DNA of 64,000 bases from Gigantopelta aegis (taxonomy: Eukaryota > Mollusca > Gastropoda > Neomphalida > Peltospiridae), in the NCBI RefSeq assembly GCF_016097555.1, contig NC_054704.1, positions 72,655,827 to 72,719,826 of the forward strand, read 5' to 3'. Positions 46,435-62,968 of the stretch are shown one piece after another. The notes beneath the pieces were generated by a model. The model was not told the DNA's origin, did no database searches, and worked only from the letters and a program-made list of their open reading frames with translations. The translations under genes and the position numbers were made by a program. How positions within the stretch are numbered: the stretch's first letter is position 1; every line of letters begins with the position of its first letter.

Positions 46435-46745
46435 AAAAAAAAATAGTTTTGTTCAACGACACCACTAGAGCACATTGATTTATTAATCATCGGCTATTGG
46501 ATGTCAAACATAGTGATTTTGACACAGTCGTAGAGAGGAAACCCGCTACATTTTTCCATTAGTAGCAAGGGATCTTTTATATGCACCATCCCACAGACAG
46601 GATAGCACATACCACGGCCTTTGATATACCAGACGTGGTGCACTGGCTGTGACGAGAAATAGCCCAATTGGCCCACCGACGGGGATCGATCCCAGACCGA
46701 CCGCGCATCAAGCGAGCGCTTTACCAGTGGGCTACGTCCCGCCCC
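46435..46745 (-). mobile_element. Full-length SINE, A head / A tail, 12-bp target duplication
   Basis: ttttatgaagta (46423-46434) and ttttatggagta (46746-46757) flank it. The minus-strand head has tagcccactggtaaagcgct and ggatcgatccc. A short A-rich run marks the 3' end. Confidence 0.92.
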
Positions 46746-46872
46746 TTTTATGGAGTACTCTCTCTTGACAAGTACCCTGCCAAAAATCAATATAGGTCGA
46801 CTACGAAAGTTTTCACTTAGCCACCGTTATGCCAGAGCACCGCCTCATGTTGCTCATATGTGTCGCCATACA

Positions 46873-47033
46873 CAATGGGTAGGTGTAAGGCCACTACACC
46901 CTCTTCTCTCTCACTAACAACTAATCCACTGTCCTGGACAGACAGCCCAGCTAGTTGAGGTGTGTGTCCAAGACAGCATGCTTGAACCTTAATTGGATAT
47001 AAGAACGATAATAAGTTGAAATGAAAATGAAAT
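46873..47033 (+). mobile_element. SINE family C, 5'-truncated
   Basis: caatgggtaggtgtaaggcc to ggatataagaacgataataag. Confidence 0.8.
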
Positions 47034-47206
47034 ACTAGCTTTACCCTCGAATTATCGAATCATTATCATTGTTATCATAATCACCACACCACCACAACCA
47101 TAATAATCGTAATCAAAATAACTTGACCAAACTATTCAGAATAGATGGAAATGAATGTTATGAATGTTCTTCGGACTATTGCTAGTTTCCCGATCTTCTT
47201 AAGTTC

Positions 47207-47487
47207 TGGGGCGGGTCGTAGCCCACTAGTAAAACGCTTAGTCGATGGACCCATTGGGCTATTTGTCGTCCTAGCCAGTGCACCACGATTGATATATCAA
47301 AGGCCGTGGTATGTGCTATCCTGTCTGTGGGATGGTGCATGTAAAATATCTCTTGCTACTAATGGAAAAATGTAGCGGGTGTTCTCTCTAAAACTATAAG
47401 TTAAAATTACCAAATGTTTGACATCCAATAGCCGATGATTAATAAATATATCTGCTCTAGTGGTGTTGTTAAACAAAACAAATTTTT
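47207..47487 (+). mobile_element. SINE, A head / A tail, B box deleted
   Basis: cttcttaagttctg before and cttctttaagttctg after (47488-47502) form the target duplication. The head jumps from aaacgcttagtcgatgg to acccattgggc, removing the B box, so this copy probably cannot be transcribed from its own promoter. Confidence 0.85.
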
Positions 47488-47596
47488 CTTCTTTAAGTTC
47501 TGAACCAGGCTCCATATTAACATTTTCTTACGTAAGTTTACTTAAACCTTGGGAATCATACTAGAGTAGCTTACATTTATCAGTATGATACATAGA

Positions 47597-47750
47597 TAAT
47601 AATACATGAATGGCCGTTAGATACCATTTATCTCACAACGAGTTGTTTTAAAATGTATCTAACGAGCGAAAGCGAGTGTGATACGTTTTTGAACGAGTTG
47701 CGAGATAAATGGTATCTAACGGACACGAATGTATTATTCTATTTCTTACA
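47597..47750. repeat. Foldback element, about 38-bp near-perfect outer arms
   Basis: ccgttagataccatttatct is mirrored by agataaatggtatctaacgg, continuing outward through aatacat/atgtatt. The centre carries cgagcgaaagcgag, itself near-palindromic. Confidence 0.8.
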
Positions 47751-48276
47751 TATCCTCAAAAACCAGGTTTTAAGCAAATTTTAACATCTTTTTCGACTAA
47801 AAGTTATTTACAGCCGTTGCACTTGTAGCTAACATACGCTTCACAGACACATGATTGTCAGGTTAACTATACGTCACAGTGTAATCTATTTCCACCGTGC
47901 TGTTTTTCATTGGATGCATAGCACTGGTGACCTGGTCATCACCTAGGAGCAGCCAGTCGTATGTCTTGGAAATGTTAACACAAGTACGTGTGTAAACAAC
48001 TCATGTTATCGACAATAACGTGCGTGTAAGAAATAAGACAGCATGCCTAACGTCGGACGCGTGTCGTTGCTAGGGTCTCACTAAATAACAAACAAGACAC
48101 AGCTAGAGGTCACTCGAACTGGTGAATGGGCAAAAGAAGGTAAACATAATATAACGTAATCAATACTATAACGTAATCATAAAGGCAAACATTTCAACCG
48201 CTGTTGAAAAGCCTACAGCACTCGTGGAAAGTATATCTAGCAGTCATCATCGACAGCTCCTGTTGACTGTGTGGAC
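47751..48276. other. Unique spacer
   Basis: No gene recognised. Confidence 0.4.
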
Positions 48277-48281
48277 AACTT

Positions 48282-48571
48282 CAGGCACAGCGGAGGGGGG
48301 GGGGGGGGGGGGGGGGGGGCAGGGGGAGCTCTAGTCTACCCCTCAGTAATTCTGAATCAAAAATATTATTAGTATTAAATCTTAAGGCAGAGATGAATTT
48401 TACTTACAGAATGCAGGAAAATGCATTATTTCAGGACATCTAGTTTTCACAATTTTACGGGGGAGCATACCCACGAACCCCCTTAGACCTCCTCGATCTC
48501 AGTCACCCCCCCCCCCCCCCCCCCCCCAATGTCAGTCAGCCCCCAATGTCTACTTGTTTCCGCCCTGCCTG
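48282..48571. mobile_element. Short CAGGC-ended hAT-like element with AACTT duplication
   Basis: The left end caggcacagcggagg and right end ttccgccctgcctg are inverted. AACTT lies at 48277-48281 and 48572-48576. Poly-G near the left end and poly-C near the right end. Confidence 0.65.
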
Positions 48572-48576
48572 AACTT

Positions 48577-48930
48577 GACGTTTATCTGTCATTGGTAATC
48601 AATGGTAACCATAGCAGGGCCAAAACTAATATTATATATTATATATACTCACGGGAAAAAGTTCCTGTGCATCATTAAAATTTCAGTGTGACGTACATTT
48701 TTTAATTTTAAACTATTGTGTTTTACATAGATATACTTTTTATCTGTTAAAAGTATAGGGATTCTCTCCTGCCTTCTGAACCTGAAGTACGGTCTACACA
48801 ATGCTTGGTGCGCCGTCGGGTGACGATGTAACAGAACAACGTATTGATGTACGGTCATGGTCGTACTATGTGATCCCCTAATCGGTTGCGTACAGTTCTT
48901 CCACCGATTGGCCTTAACTTAGTGGTGCAT
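48577..48930. other. Unique spacer
   Basis: No gene recognised. Confidence 0.4.
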
Positions 48931-49309
48931 TACCGGCCTCGGTGGCGTCGTGGTTAGGCCATCGGTCAACAGGCTGCTAGGTACTGGGTTCGGATCCCAG
49001 TCGAGGCATGGGATTTTTAATCCAGATATCGACTCCAAACCCTGAGTGAGTGCTCCGCAAGGCTCAATGGGTAGGTGTAAACCACTTGCACCGACCAGTG
49101 ATCCATAACTGGTTCAACAAAGGCCATGGTTTGTGCTATCCTACCTGTGGGAAGCGCAAATAAAAGATCCCTTGCTACTAATCGGAAAAAGTAGCCCATG
49201 AAGTGGCGACAGCGGGTTTCCTCTCAAAATCTGTGTGGTCCTTAACCATATGTCTGACGCCATATAACCGTAAATAAAATGTGTTGAGTCCGTCGTTAAA
49301 TAAAACATT

Positions 49310-49341
<32 letters not shown>

Positions 49342-49343
49342 TC
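48931..49343 (+). mobile_element. Full-length SINE, B head / B tail
   Basis: Head accggcctcggtggcgtcgt, ggttcggatcccag, full body and central domain, tail gtgttgagtccgtcgttaaa, then about eight TTTC repeats. Confidence 0.92.
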
Positions 49344-49492
49344 CATACAATAGTTTTAGAGACCAATGATCAGAAAAATGTCGTCAGAGGAGCACGTGAC
49401 CAAAAATGCTTACATGTTAATTTACTGAAATTGTCATGACAAGATTTCAAGTATATTATATGCAATTATTTGGTGCACAGAAACCTTTTTTC

Positions 49493-49495
49493 GCG

Positions 49496-49531
<36 letters not shown>

Positions 49532-49551
49532 GATATATATAGATATATATA
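49493..49551. repeat. (GT)n(TA)n microsatellite that received a transposon
   Basis: GT and TA repeats directly abut the left end of the transposon at 49552. Confidence 0.9.
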
Positions 49552-51086
49552 CTGAACAAAATAAGAAACTTCCGCTAACTTTGCTTGAACATAACTTGAT
49601 GAAAACAAACCGGGGGAATAATTGTTATATATGCGTTTAAAGAGTGTTCCATGATGCATCGTTTGGTGCAAAAATCATGGCCATAGGTTAACAGAAACTG
49701 GGAGAAATTTTGACCAAGTGTGGTAGGGATTTTAAAAAACCCCACCCACTTAATAACGGGTATGACCACCTCTTGAATTGACCATTGCAGTGTATCGCAG
49801 GCGCATAGAATTGACTAAAGTGTTGATTTCTGCCTGTGGAATATTGTTCCATTCCTGGATGAGCGCTTCACGAAGTTCGTTGACGTTAGCGGGTGGGTTG
49901 GGACGACGCCTCAATCGTCTGTCAGACTATCCCAGACATGCTCGATGGGGTTGAGATCAGGACTTTTAGCGGGCATTTCATCAATGAAATCAGTGTTATT
50001 TGTCCTAAGAAAATGTACAGTGTCTCTAGCTGTATGAGAGGTGGCATTATCATGCTGAAAAATCCAGATGTTGGCGTTGTTATGGAACAGAGGAATGACG
50101 TGATGAGCGAGAATGTCATCGAGGTAACGTTGAGCATTTAAATTGCCATCAATGACGACTAGTGGTGAATGATAACCATGGGCAATGGCTGCCCAGACCA
50201 TGACAGAACCTCCACCCCCGAAACGATCTCGTTCAAGAACACAACAGTCAGCATAGCGTTCATTTCTCCAACGGTAGACGCGCAGCCTGCCATCACCACG
50301 TTGTAAAGAAAATCGGGATTCATCCGAAAAAAGAACGGTATTCCAGCGTCGCCGTATCCAACGAGTGTGTACACGTGCCCAATTAAGACGATTTAGACGA
50401 TGACGTTGCGTTAAAACGCATCCGACGTAAGGACGTCGTGCATGTAAACCGTTCTCCCGCAGACGATTACGAACAGTTTGCCCACTGATTCGGTTATTAT
50501 GAAGCCCAGGTGTGTTAGCAGCAGTAGCAGTGGCAGTTTGGAATCGATTGCGCAAATGCGTGTTCATGATATAGCGGTCTTGACCACGCGTTGTAACACG
50601 CGGACGTCCACGACGTGGCAGTCGTTGGTGCTTCCTGTCGTTCGAAATCTTACGCGAAGATTTCGTATCGCTCGACTAGAACTCCCAAGATGCCTTGCAA
50701 CGTCTTCTGTCGACATGCCAACATCAAGCATGCCAATCGCCCGTTTCGCGTAAATTATTGGGTATTCTTGGTATACTAAAAATGCTACAATGTAAAAAAC
50801 GTTAATTTTTTTACAGATTTTAAAGCGTTTTCACTTGACAACAATGTCAGTAAGACAAGTAAAACAAATTGACCGAATACTACACGGGACATGTCGAACC
50901 ATGCATGCACGTGCAAATTGAATTTCACGTTGTCGACGATTAACAGTACAAAAATAATCGATAAAATTCATGAATCCTGATAATACAGCTCAAGGCTAAT
51001 ACTACCTATATAATTTCATTACACAATGAATTCTTTAACACAACAAATACTATATGTACAAATCGGAAGTTTCTTTTTTTGTTCAG
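49552..51086 (-). mobile_element. Tc1/mariner-class DNA transposon, copy 1
   Basis: The ends ctgaacaaaataagaaactt and aagtttctttttttgttcag are inverted (about 23 bp, one mismatch), with TA outside both (49550-49551, 51087-51088). 1535 bp with one transposase frame on the minus strand, now broken. Sister copy at 54453-55955. Confidence 0.92.
49750..50774 (-). pseudogene. Tc1-like DD35E transposase, broken copy 1
   Basis: The transposase would bind the terminal repeats and cut and paste the element. The longest intact stretch (49911-50567) covers most of the catalytic core: FSDESRF (first Asp), HDNATSHTA (second Asp), PDLNPIEHVWD (Glu). By my count 35 residues separate the second Asp from the Glu, one more than classic Tc1. 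Lesions against copy 2: start ATG changed to ATA; one extra T in the N-terminal helix-turn-helix region; a one-base loss before the GRP linker; a one-base loss near 49920 that truncates the C-terminus. Not functional as it stands. Confidence 0.88.
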
Positions 51087-51218
51087 TATATATATATATC
51101 AGTTTATTATATATATGAAAGCCTACGATGACCCGATAACCACACAATCTACGAATGGTCCATACATTTGCTACCATCCTGTGTGTTGCGATTGTGAGAT
51201 ATTTTCGACTAACCGTAT

Positions 51219-51623
51219 CATGGGCGGATCCAGGAAATATTTTTAGGGGGGGACCAAAAAAGAAGGGCACATTGACTCGTCAAAAGGGCACCTTACTACA
51301 AGTTTTGATATTTACAATTAATATGAATTCCTACAGTTCTACGTCATAATATACTAGCAATAATGAAGTAAATTGGCGTCACTCGCGTTAGAACCTCAAT
51401 GGGGCCCCATTGAGACTCAATAACACAGACACATACATATCTGCAAGCTTGCGCATGTACACGAAAATCTTGATTTCATTTATCTACAATATAATTATTG
51501 TTTACTTAAAAAAAAAAAAATTCTACAAACAAAAAGGGCACTTGGACATTTTGAGGGCACTTGAACAATTTTGGGGGGGACGCGTCCCCCTGGTCCCCCC
51601 CCCCCCCCTTGGATCCGCCCATG
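51219..51623. mobile_element. CATGGGCGGATCC-ended hAT-like element with CCGTAT duplication
   Basis: The left end catgggcggatccagg and right end ccttggatccgcccatg are inverted. CCGTAT lies at 51213-51218 and 51624-51629. The interior has ggggacgcgtccccctggtc; a similar string (ggacgcgtcccaaaaatg) and neighbours occur at 31378. 405 bp, no transposase. Confidence 0.72.
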
Positions 51624-51629
51624 CCGTAT

Positions 51630-51982
51630 AGCCTATTTGGCGACTAAAAAGTAGCCTACATAATAAATACATTTTCTTATTTACAATACCAGTGTCTGTA
51701 TATCCAATGTGTTTGCGGCCGTGTGCTAATTATTATAGTAGTAGTTGTCATTTTACTTCGTAATATAGGGCCTATATTTTTTCGAAGTACGAAATTATTG
51801 GAATGTAAAATCCGGCATGGGCTACTACAAAAGATTAGGCCTTGTTTATACAGACACTTGTCTAAACAAGAAAATATCTTTATTATGTAATTTTAGTCAT
51901 CAAAAAGACTCCGTATATAGTAAACATGTTACAATGGCAACATCATCATCCATATCGTAATCATTAACATTACCATCAACAT

Positions 51983-52048
<66 letters not shown>

Positions 52049-52433
52049 CAAAGACAAACATGCATATGCCAAATGCAGTCACCCTTGATTTCACATTAAA
52101 CATAAGTAAATATAAACATATATACTCACATATTTAATTAGACCACCGAATACACGTAGAGAAAAAAATTTCTCCGACTATTCTCGTCGGACTAAACGTC
52201 CGAATCTATCTTAAGGTTATCGGCTAAAATAAGCGTCACGCATGGATACCTTTCAAATCAGTATGTCACCGCCATACCCGTTCCTTTATTGAGTACCTTT
52301 ATGTAAATAGGTGTTCGGGTAAATAACAGAATGATTAACAATACACTGTTCAAAAAAAAGAAAAAGAAAAGAAAAATAAGAATAGCCAGCAACAACCCAA
52401 GACCATAGGCTACCTAGCCTAAAATAATTCGCC
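51630..52433. repeat. Spacer with decayed MITE family 1 relic and (TC)n
   Basis: 51655-51945 resembles family 1 MITE interior (gtgtctgtatatccaatgtg; taaacaagaaaatatcttta). A CT microsatellite lies at about 51990-52044. No gene. Confidence 0.6.
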
Positions 52434-52444
52434 GTGCAGAATCA

Positions 52445-52777
52445 AGAAGGAAGGAAGGAAATTATTTATTTAACGACGCACTCAACACATTTTATTTACC
52501 GTTATATGGCGTCAGACATATTGTTAAGGACCACACAGATATTGAGAGAGAAAACCCGCTGTCGCCACTTCATGGGTTACTCTTTGCGATTAGCAGCAAG
52601 GGATCTTTTATATGCACCATCCCATAGACAGGATAGTACATACCACGGCCTTTGTTACACCAGTTGTGGAGCACTGGCTGGAGCGAGAAATAGCCCAATG
52701 GGTCCAGCGACGGGGATCGATCCTAGACCGACCGCGCATCAAGCGAACGCTTTACCACTGGGCTACGTCCCGCCCCT
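52445..52777 (-). mobile_element. Chimeric SINE, A head / B tail, 11-bp target duplication
   Basis: On the plus strand the B tail (attatttatttaacgacgca) runs through the central domain into an A-type head ending gctacgtcccgcccc. gtgcagaatca (52434-52444) and gtgcaaaatca (52778-52788) flank it. Confidence 0.9.
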
Positions 52778-52788
52778 GTGCAAAATCA

Positions 52789-56891
<4,103 letters not shown>

Positions 56892-57271
56892 TTGAAGAGA
56901 CATTCCTGAGTTTGCTGCAATTTTTAAGATGTTATCGACAAACAGACTTTTTAACGATTGTAATTACATATCAAATATATTTTTCTACATAAAATATTAG
57001 TGGCTTTATATTAAACGTGTTTCTGATCGTTCTAATATTTGTACTAGGTTAAATTTCATTTTATTTTCTAAAATAATAATATTCGAAATTATTTGAAGAC
57101 AAAATCCATTTTGGGCTTCTAACAAATATTAAGACGACCTGAAACATATTGAATATACAGACACTGATATTCTAAACAAGAAAATATATTTAATATGTAA
57201 GTTTAATCGTAGAACTATTTTATTAGTCGGAAGCATCTTACAATGCAGCAAACTCAGGAATGTCTCTTTAA
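56892..57271 (-). mobile_element. TTAA-flanked MITE, family 1, complete
   Basis: The left end agagacattcctgagtttgc and right end gcaaactcaggaatgtctct are inverted. TTAA lies on the right (57267-57270) and the mutated ttga on the left. The internal arms match 1112-1498 in the opposite orientation. Confidence 0.8.
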
Positions 57272-57597
57272 TAATAATTGCTCCGACATTAAACACTCCC
57301 CACCCCCTCTCTCTTTTGTTTCCATGTTATATATTTTTTCAGTTCTTTATTTCATTTCAACTTCAACCTTCTGATTTTTCAACATGTTTTCTCATTAACA
57401 GATAGAAAGTACAACGTCACCTTCAGTATCTCGAGTGAATTTAAGTACTAGTATATTAACCAGTGCACGGTAGTTTTGCCAAGGGTTCGCATGACGAATT
57501 TACATACGGAGCAAAGTTTCATACGAGGAAATATGCTTTTGCATGACCTCAGGACTCCCAGCGCATCCCAGATCAGCGGCCCGTTTAAAGAAACATC

Positions 57598-57778
57598 CAG
57601 GGCCGTACCCTCCGGGGGGGGGGGGGGGCAGGGGGCAGTCCCCCCCCCCTGCCCCGAGAATCTCACTTTTTTTTTTTTATTCCAGAAAATAGCATACACA
57701 AGATCTCGGGGTTTAATTTGTATAAAGTAGTACCCCCCCCCCCCCCCCCCCCCGGATTTTGATCAGGGTACGGCCCTG
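57598..57778. mobile_element. Short CAGGGCCGTACCCT-ended hAT-like element
   Basis: The left end cagggccgtaccctcc and right end agggtacggccctg are inverted. Flanks acatc / ccatc may be a 5-bp duplication with one change. Several poly-G and poly-C runs. A 5' relative lies at 60781 (cagggcctaccatgatcaaa). Confidence 0.7.
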
Positions 57779-57950
57779 CCATCTGGAAAAGAGAAGTATG
57801 TACCAGCTTCAAACGGTGGCCGAAACCAACAACTTCTACCTGACTGCGGAGCAGAACAGGCTGTTCCGACAACGACTCATTAAGCCAGACATGGAGAATG
57901 CAGTTGTCCATCGTATTCTCAAGATGGTCCTATGTGAAGATTACAGAGGA

Positions 57951-58265
57951 AAGAAGGAAATGTTTTATTTAACGACGCACTCAACACATTTTATTTACGG
58001 TTATATGGCGTCAGACATATGGTTAAGGACCACACAGATATTGAAGGACGAAACCCGCTGTCACCACTTCATAGGCTACTCTTTTCGATTGGCAGCAAGG
58101 GATCTTTTATATGCACCATCCCTTAGACAGGGTAGCACATACCACGACCTTTGATGTACCAGTCATGGTGCACTGGCTGGAGCGAGAAATAACCCAATGG
58201 GCCAACCGACGGGGATCGATCCCAAACCCACTGCGCATCAAGCGAGCGCTTTACCACTGGGTTGC
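57951..58265 (-). mobile_element. Chimeric SINE, A head / B tail, 13-bp perfect target duplication
   Basis: agattacagagga at 57938-57950 and 58266-58278. B tail aatgttttatttaacgacgc, A head gcgagcgctttaccactggg. Confidence 0.92.
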
Positions 58266-58390
58266 AGATTACAGAGGAGTCCTTCTGTGTTGGTACGTTA
58301 ACCTCCCTGACTTGTTCCCAAAGTTCAGGTTCGAATGGCCCATCAACACGCCATGAGTTCCACCGCCAACCTTTCCAAGAACCTTTGCCT

Positions 58391-58697
58391 CCAGGTAAGG
58401 GCTAGTCGGACTTTAAAATTTTTGATCGTCCTTCAAATTTTTTGTTAACATTTTTTTTTTGTAAACAGACCGACCCACTTTACTTTTGGATGCCGGTCTA
58501 AATTGTCCAAATCACCTTAAAACCTTTTTGGCCGAGCACTCTAATTATATTTTTGGAACTTTTAACTTTCTTTTGCCAGACATGTTAGGATGGATGAGCC
58601 ATCTCATTTTGGCCTTAGGTCTTTGATCTAACTACTAAATTTTTATTCCAAATTCTGCTCACCTCAAACTTACCACCCACATCCTGGCCCAGACTTG
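58391..58697. other. Short AT-rich spacer
   Basis: No gene recognised. Confidence 0.4.
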
Positions 58698-58707
58698 GTC
58701 ACTGGCG

Positions 58708-59091
58708 TGACCAGCCTCGGTGGCATCGTGGTTAGGCCATCGGTCTACAGGATGGTAGGTACTGGATTCGGACCCCAGTCGAGGCATGGGATTTATAATC
58801 CAGATACAGACTCCAAACCCTGGGTGAGTGCTCCGCAAGGCTCAATGGGTAGGTGTAAACCACTGGCACCGACCAGTGATCCATAACTGGTTCAACAAAG
58901 GCCATGGTTTGTGCTATCCTGCTTGTGGGAAGCGCAAATAAAAGATACCTTGCTGCTAATCGGAAAGAGTAGCCCATGTAGTGGCGACAGCAGGTTTCCT
59001 CTCAAAATCTGTGTGGTCCTTAACCACGTCTGACGCCATATAACCGTAAATAAAATGTGTTGAGTGCGTCGTTAAATAAAACATTTCTTTA
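58708..59091 (+). mobile_element. Full-length SINE, B head / B tail, 10-bp target duplication
   Basis: gtcactggcg at 58698-58707 and 59092-59101. Head gaccagcctcggtggcatcg, attcggaccccag, tail gtgttgagtgcgtcgttaaa. Confidence 0.92.
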
Positions 59092-59259
59092 GTCACTGGC
59101 GGACATCAAAGGTTAAGCCAGTCAGGCGGTGTGAAACCTTTGTGGTATATGCACACATTAAAAGAATTACTCACTCACTCAAACTGGTGAGGGAGGGTAA
59201 CAGGATCCCTGTAATCCTCCGCTGGATCCATCACTGAACAATGATTGTCTCGGAGTTGT

Positions 59260-60095
59260 CTTCTAAGAGTTTTGATGGGTATTTCTAAAACTTGGTACTA
59301 TATGATGCAAACTGTTGGAATGTTTCTTTTTATTAAATTAACAAAATAGAAATTTAACATTGAAAATTTTAAATCAATCTTCTAGTGTTGATTGTTTAGT
59401 TCTGAAATTTGGTACTTTGATTTTCTGGCACATTCTTAACAAACCATTAGAGATATTTTGGAAATTTGGAATTAATGACATTTGTCAACAAATCTTTTTC
59501 TTTTACTAATTTGTCAGGCACGAACGCACATCAACTTTTCCTTTGAAGTTTATCTTCTAGTTTTCATTGGATTGTTCTAAAACTTGATACAAAGATCCTC
59601 TGGAACAGTCTCCACAAAAAGAAACACATTTAAAAAATTTAGAATTTTTATTAAATTAAAATTTTAAAAATAAAAATGTAACATTATAAATCTTTAACTC
59701 CTCGTTTGGAAACGAAATAGCCGATGTATTTTTCGTACTGGGGTGTTGTTAAACATTATTCATTCTTCAATTTAGATATGATTGTTCTGAAACTATCCTC
59801 AGGGGCAGTCACCAGACACTAACAGGGATACATTTCATAAAATTAGAATTTTTATTAAATTAAAAAAAAAAAATACATTGGAAATTTAAAATTCTATCTT
59901 CTAGTTTTTATTGAATATTGTGAAACTTAGTACAATACTTCTCAAGGAGTCTACACAAACCAATGGAGAGTTATGGTGGGAAATTTGAAAATTTAAAATT
60001 CTATCTTCTCCTAAAGTAATGTTTTGATAGTTCTGAAACTTAATATAATTATTTTCAAGCATTTCATATTGTGATGAAGTGCTAGCGGTCATTGA
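59260..60095. repeat. Degenerate tandem repeat, units about 110-210 bp
   Basis: Variants of atcttctagtttttattg followed by gttctgaaacttggtac recur near 59260, 59378, 59546, 59770, 59892 and 60003, each followed by a tctcaggaacagtctccaca-like part and an A/T-rich end. Strongly decayed. Confidence 0.65.
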
Positions 60096-61440
60096 GCACA
60101 ACTATGGCATAGGGATTCTCAACAAAATGTATTAATAACTGACAATCACTGAAAAACTAAAATATGAGTATACAGTGATAACAAATGTCAACTAAACATT
60201 TATCTTCATTCATTTAATAAGTACTAAATTGCTATCAAAAGTAACCAAACACCAACATATTTTTAATTGGTTTATTAGCAACTTCATATTATATTTCTTC
60301 GATTCTGATGAGTTTCACATGGTCTAAATAGACACAAGACTACACGTATACTTCATATTATGAATATACATACATTTATGCATATCTCTCATTCTCACAA
60401 AAAAGGGACAAATAATAGAAAATAAGTTTTTATCTTTTAAAACTTTATAATTCGCTACATCCATAAAAATCTGTTTATGTCAAGGTTATACTGCTAACAA
60501 TAATGGCAGTTTCTCGACACTAATATCAAAATATTTGAATGGTCTGGCAATTTATTACCCCAACATGGATATATCTAGGGTCCCAAAGTTTTGTTTACAT
60601 TAACAAAATAACCTGGTGGTTTTCAGAAATTACTACTACCGCTACCGCTTGGTCAAGATCAATGTATGTTGCATCACCTGAGGCATGTTCAGGTTGAGGA
60701 GTGATCACGGTCCCTCTCTAGACTGGTTTTTATGCCGAACATTAGACAAATGTTATGTGACAGAAGATGCCAGTACCAGTCCAGGGCCTACCATGATCAA
60801 AATCCTGGGGTGGGGTGGAGTGGGGTGGGGGTTGCATTACTTTTTTATAAACAAATGAAACACTATACAAATTAAACCCTGAGATGTGTATACTATTTTT
60901 TGGAGTAAAAAAAAAAAAAGAGGAAAAAAAAGTGAGATTCTAATTTTCTAAATTCCATAACGCGACCCATTGAACACTGGATCCTGTGTAAATCAGATCA
61001 ATATTAGGTCCCCAGCGTAATCTGGCTTAGACAGGTTTCACTGTTATACTTCACAGCATATGTACTTCATGTCTACGACAGGACATCGTGGCATCACGGT
61101 TTTGGTTTTGTGCACAATAAATATAACACATTTCACCAGAAATTTTTTTTATGTTACATTTGAGAGATGTTACAATTTTTTTGTTTTATCTTTTTCCACT
61201 AGAAAAATAAAAACATACAGAAAGATATCCCATTTAATATGTATGAAACCAAAATGACGTTACCATAATGTAAATAAGGTAATTCTGATGAAGCACATAC
61301 TGACATACATTTTAACATACATATATTGAAATTATTCATACTATGCAAATACTGAAATATTTATAGCATACACATACTGAAATACTCTATATATCACACA
61401 TACAAACTCTTTATAACACCATCATGCATTCACACTTGAT
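60096..61440. other. AT-rich spacer with hAT-like 5' end and dispersed repeat end
   Basis: 60781-60960 starts cagggcctaccatgatcaaa and resembles part of 57598-57778. 60965-61042 carries the cttagacaggtttcactg repeat. No gene. Confidence 0.5.
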
Positions 61441-61459
61441 ATTTAAATGTTTTACAATA

Positions 61460-62968
61460 GTATGTACAGAGATACTTCAATCCAGGTAAAGACAGAAATA
61501 CTTCATAATATCATATCATGTACAGACATACTTCATAACATCATGTACAAACAGAGATACTTCATAACATGTACAGATACTTCATAACATGTACAGAGAT
61601 ACTTCATAACATGTACAGAGATACTTCATATCATGTACAGACATACTTCATAACATGTACAGAGATACTTCATAACATCGTGTACAGACAGAAATACCTC
61701 ATAATATCATGTACAGACATACTTCATAACATCATATACAGAGATACTTCATAACATCATGTACAGATATACTTTATAACATCATGTACAGACAGAAATA
61801 CTTCATAATATCATATACAAACATACTTCATAACATCACGTACAAACAGAGATACTTCATAATATCATGTACAGACATACTTCATAACATCACGTACAAA
61901 CAGAAATACTTCATAATATCATGTACAGACATACTTCGTAACATCACGTACAGAGATACATCATATCATGTACAGACAGACTTCATAATATCATGTACAG
62001 ACAGAGATACTTCATAATATCATGTACAGACATACTTCATAACATCATGTACAGACAGAAATACCTCAATATCATGTACAGACATACTTCATAACATGTA
62101 CAAACAGAGATACTTCATAACATCATGTACAAACAGAGATACTTTATAACATATACAGATAGAAATACTTCATAATATCATGTACAGACATACTTCATAA
62201 TATGTACAGACAGAGATACTTCACAATATCATGTACAGACAGACATACTTCATAACATCATGTACAGAGATACTTCATAATATCATGTACAGACAGAGAT
62301 ACTTCATAAGATCATGTACAGACAGATACTTCATAACATAATGTACAGAGAGATACTTCATAACATCATGTACAGAGATACTTCATAACATCATGTACAG
62401 ATACTTCATAACATCATGTATAAACAGAGATACTTCATAACATCATGTACAGACAGACATACTTCATAACATGTACAGACAGAAATACTTCATAATATCA
62501 TGTACAGAGATACTCCATGACATCATGTACAGATATACTTCATAACATCATTTACAGAAATACTTCATAATATCATGTACAGAGATACTTCATGACATCA
62601 TGTACAGAGATACTTCATAATATCATGTAGAGATACTTCATGACATCATGTACAGAGATACTTCATAATATCACGTACAGAGATACTTCATGACATCATG
62701 TACAGAAATACTTCATAATATGTACAGAGATACTTCATGACATCATGTACAGAGATACTTCATAATATCATGTACAGAGATACTTCATAATATCATGTAC
62801 AGATATACTTCATAACATCATTTACATAGATACTTCATATCATGTACATATATACTTCATAACATCATTTACATAGATACTTCATAATATCATGTACAGA
62901 GATACTTCATAATATCATGTACAGAGATACTTCATAACATCATTTACATAGATACTTCATAATATCAT
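61460..62968. repeat. Minisatellite with 20-29 bp modular units
   Basis: About 60 units built from tacttcata, acatc, atgtacag and an optional acag. Different unit lengths (about 20, 25, 29 bp) arise by presence or absence of the acatc and acag modules. The open frames in it are repeat artefacts. Confidence 0.92.

Larger units (their letters stand above)
57480..58390 (+). pseudogene. Coding-like relic of unknown protein, split by a hAT-like element and a SINE
   Basis: Outside the two inserts (57598-57778 and 57951-58265) the sequence has balanced, coding-like composition unlike the AT-rich surroundings. One frame (from HLEKRSMYQLQTV at 57780 to MVLCEDYRG at 57950) continues, with the SINE and one target copy ignored, into GVLLCWYVNLPDLFPKF and stops at 58354. 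The piece left of the hAT-like insert (NLHTEQSFIRG to GPFKETS) is in a different frame. cctccagGTAAGG at 58387 could be a splice donor. The minus strand also has open stretches, so the strand is uncertain. I do not recognise the family. Confidence 0.35.
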
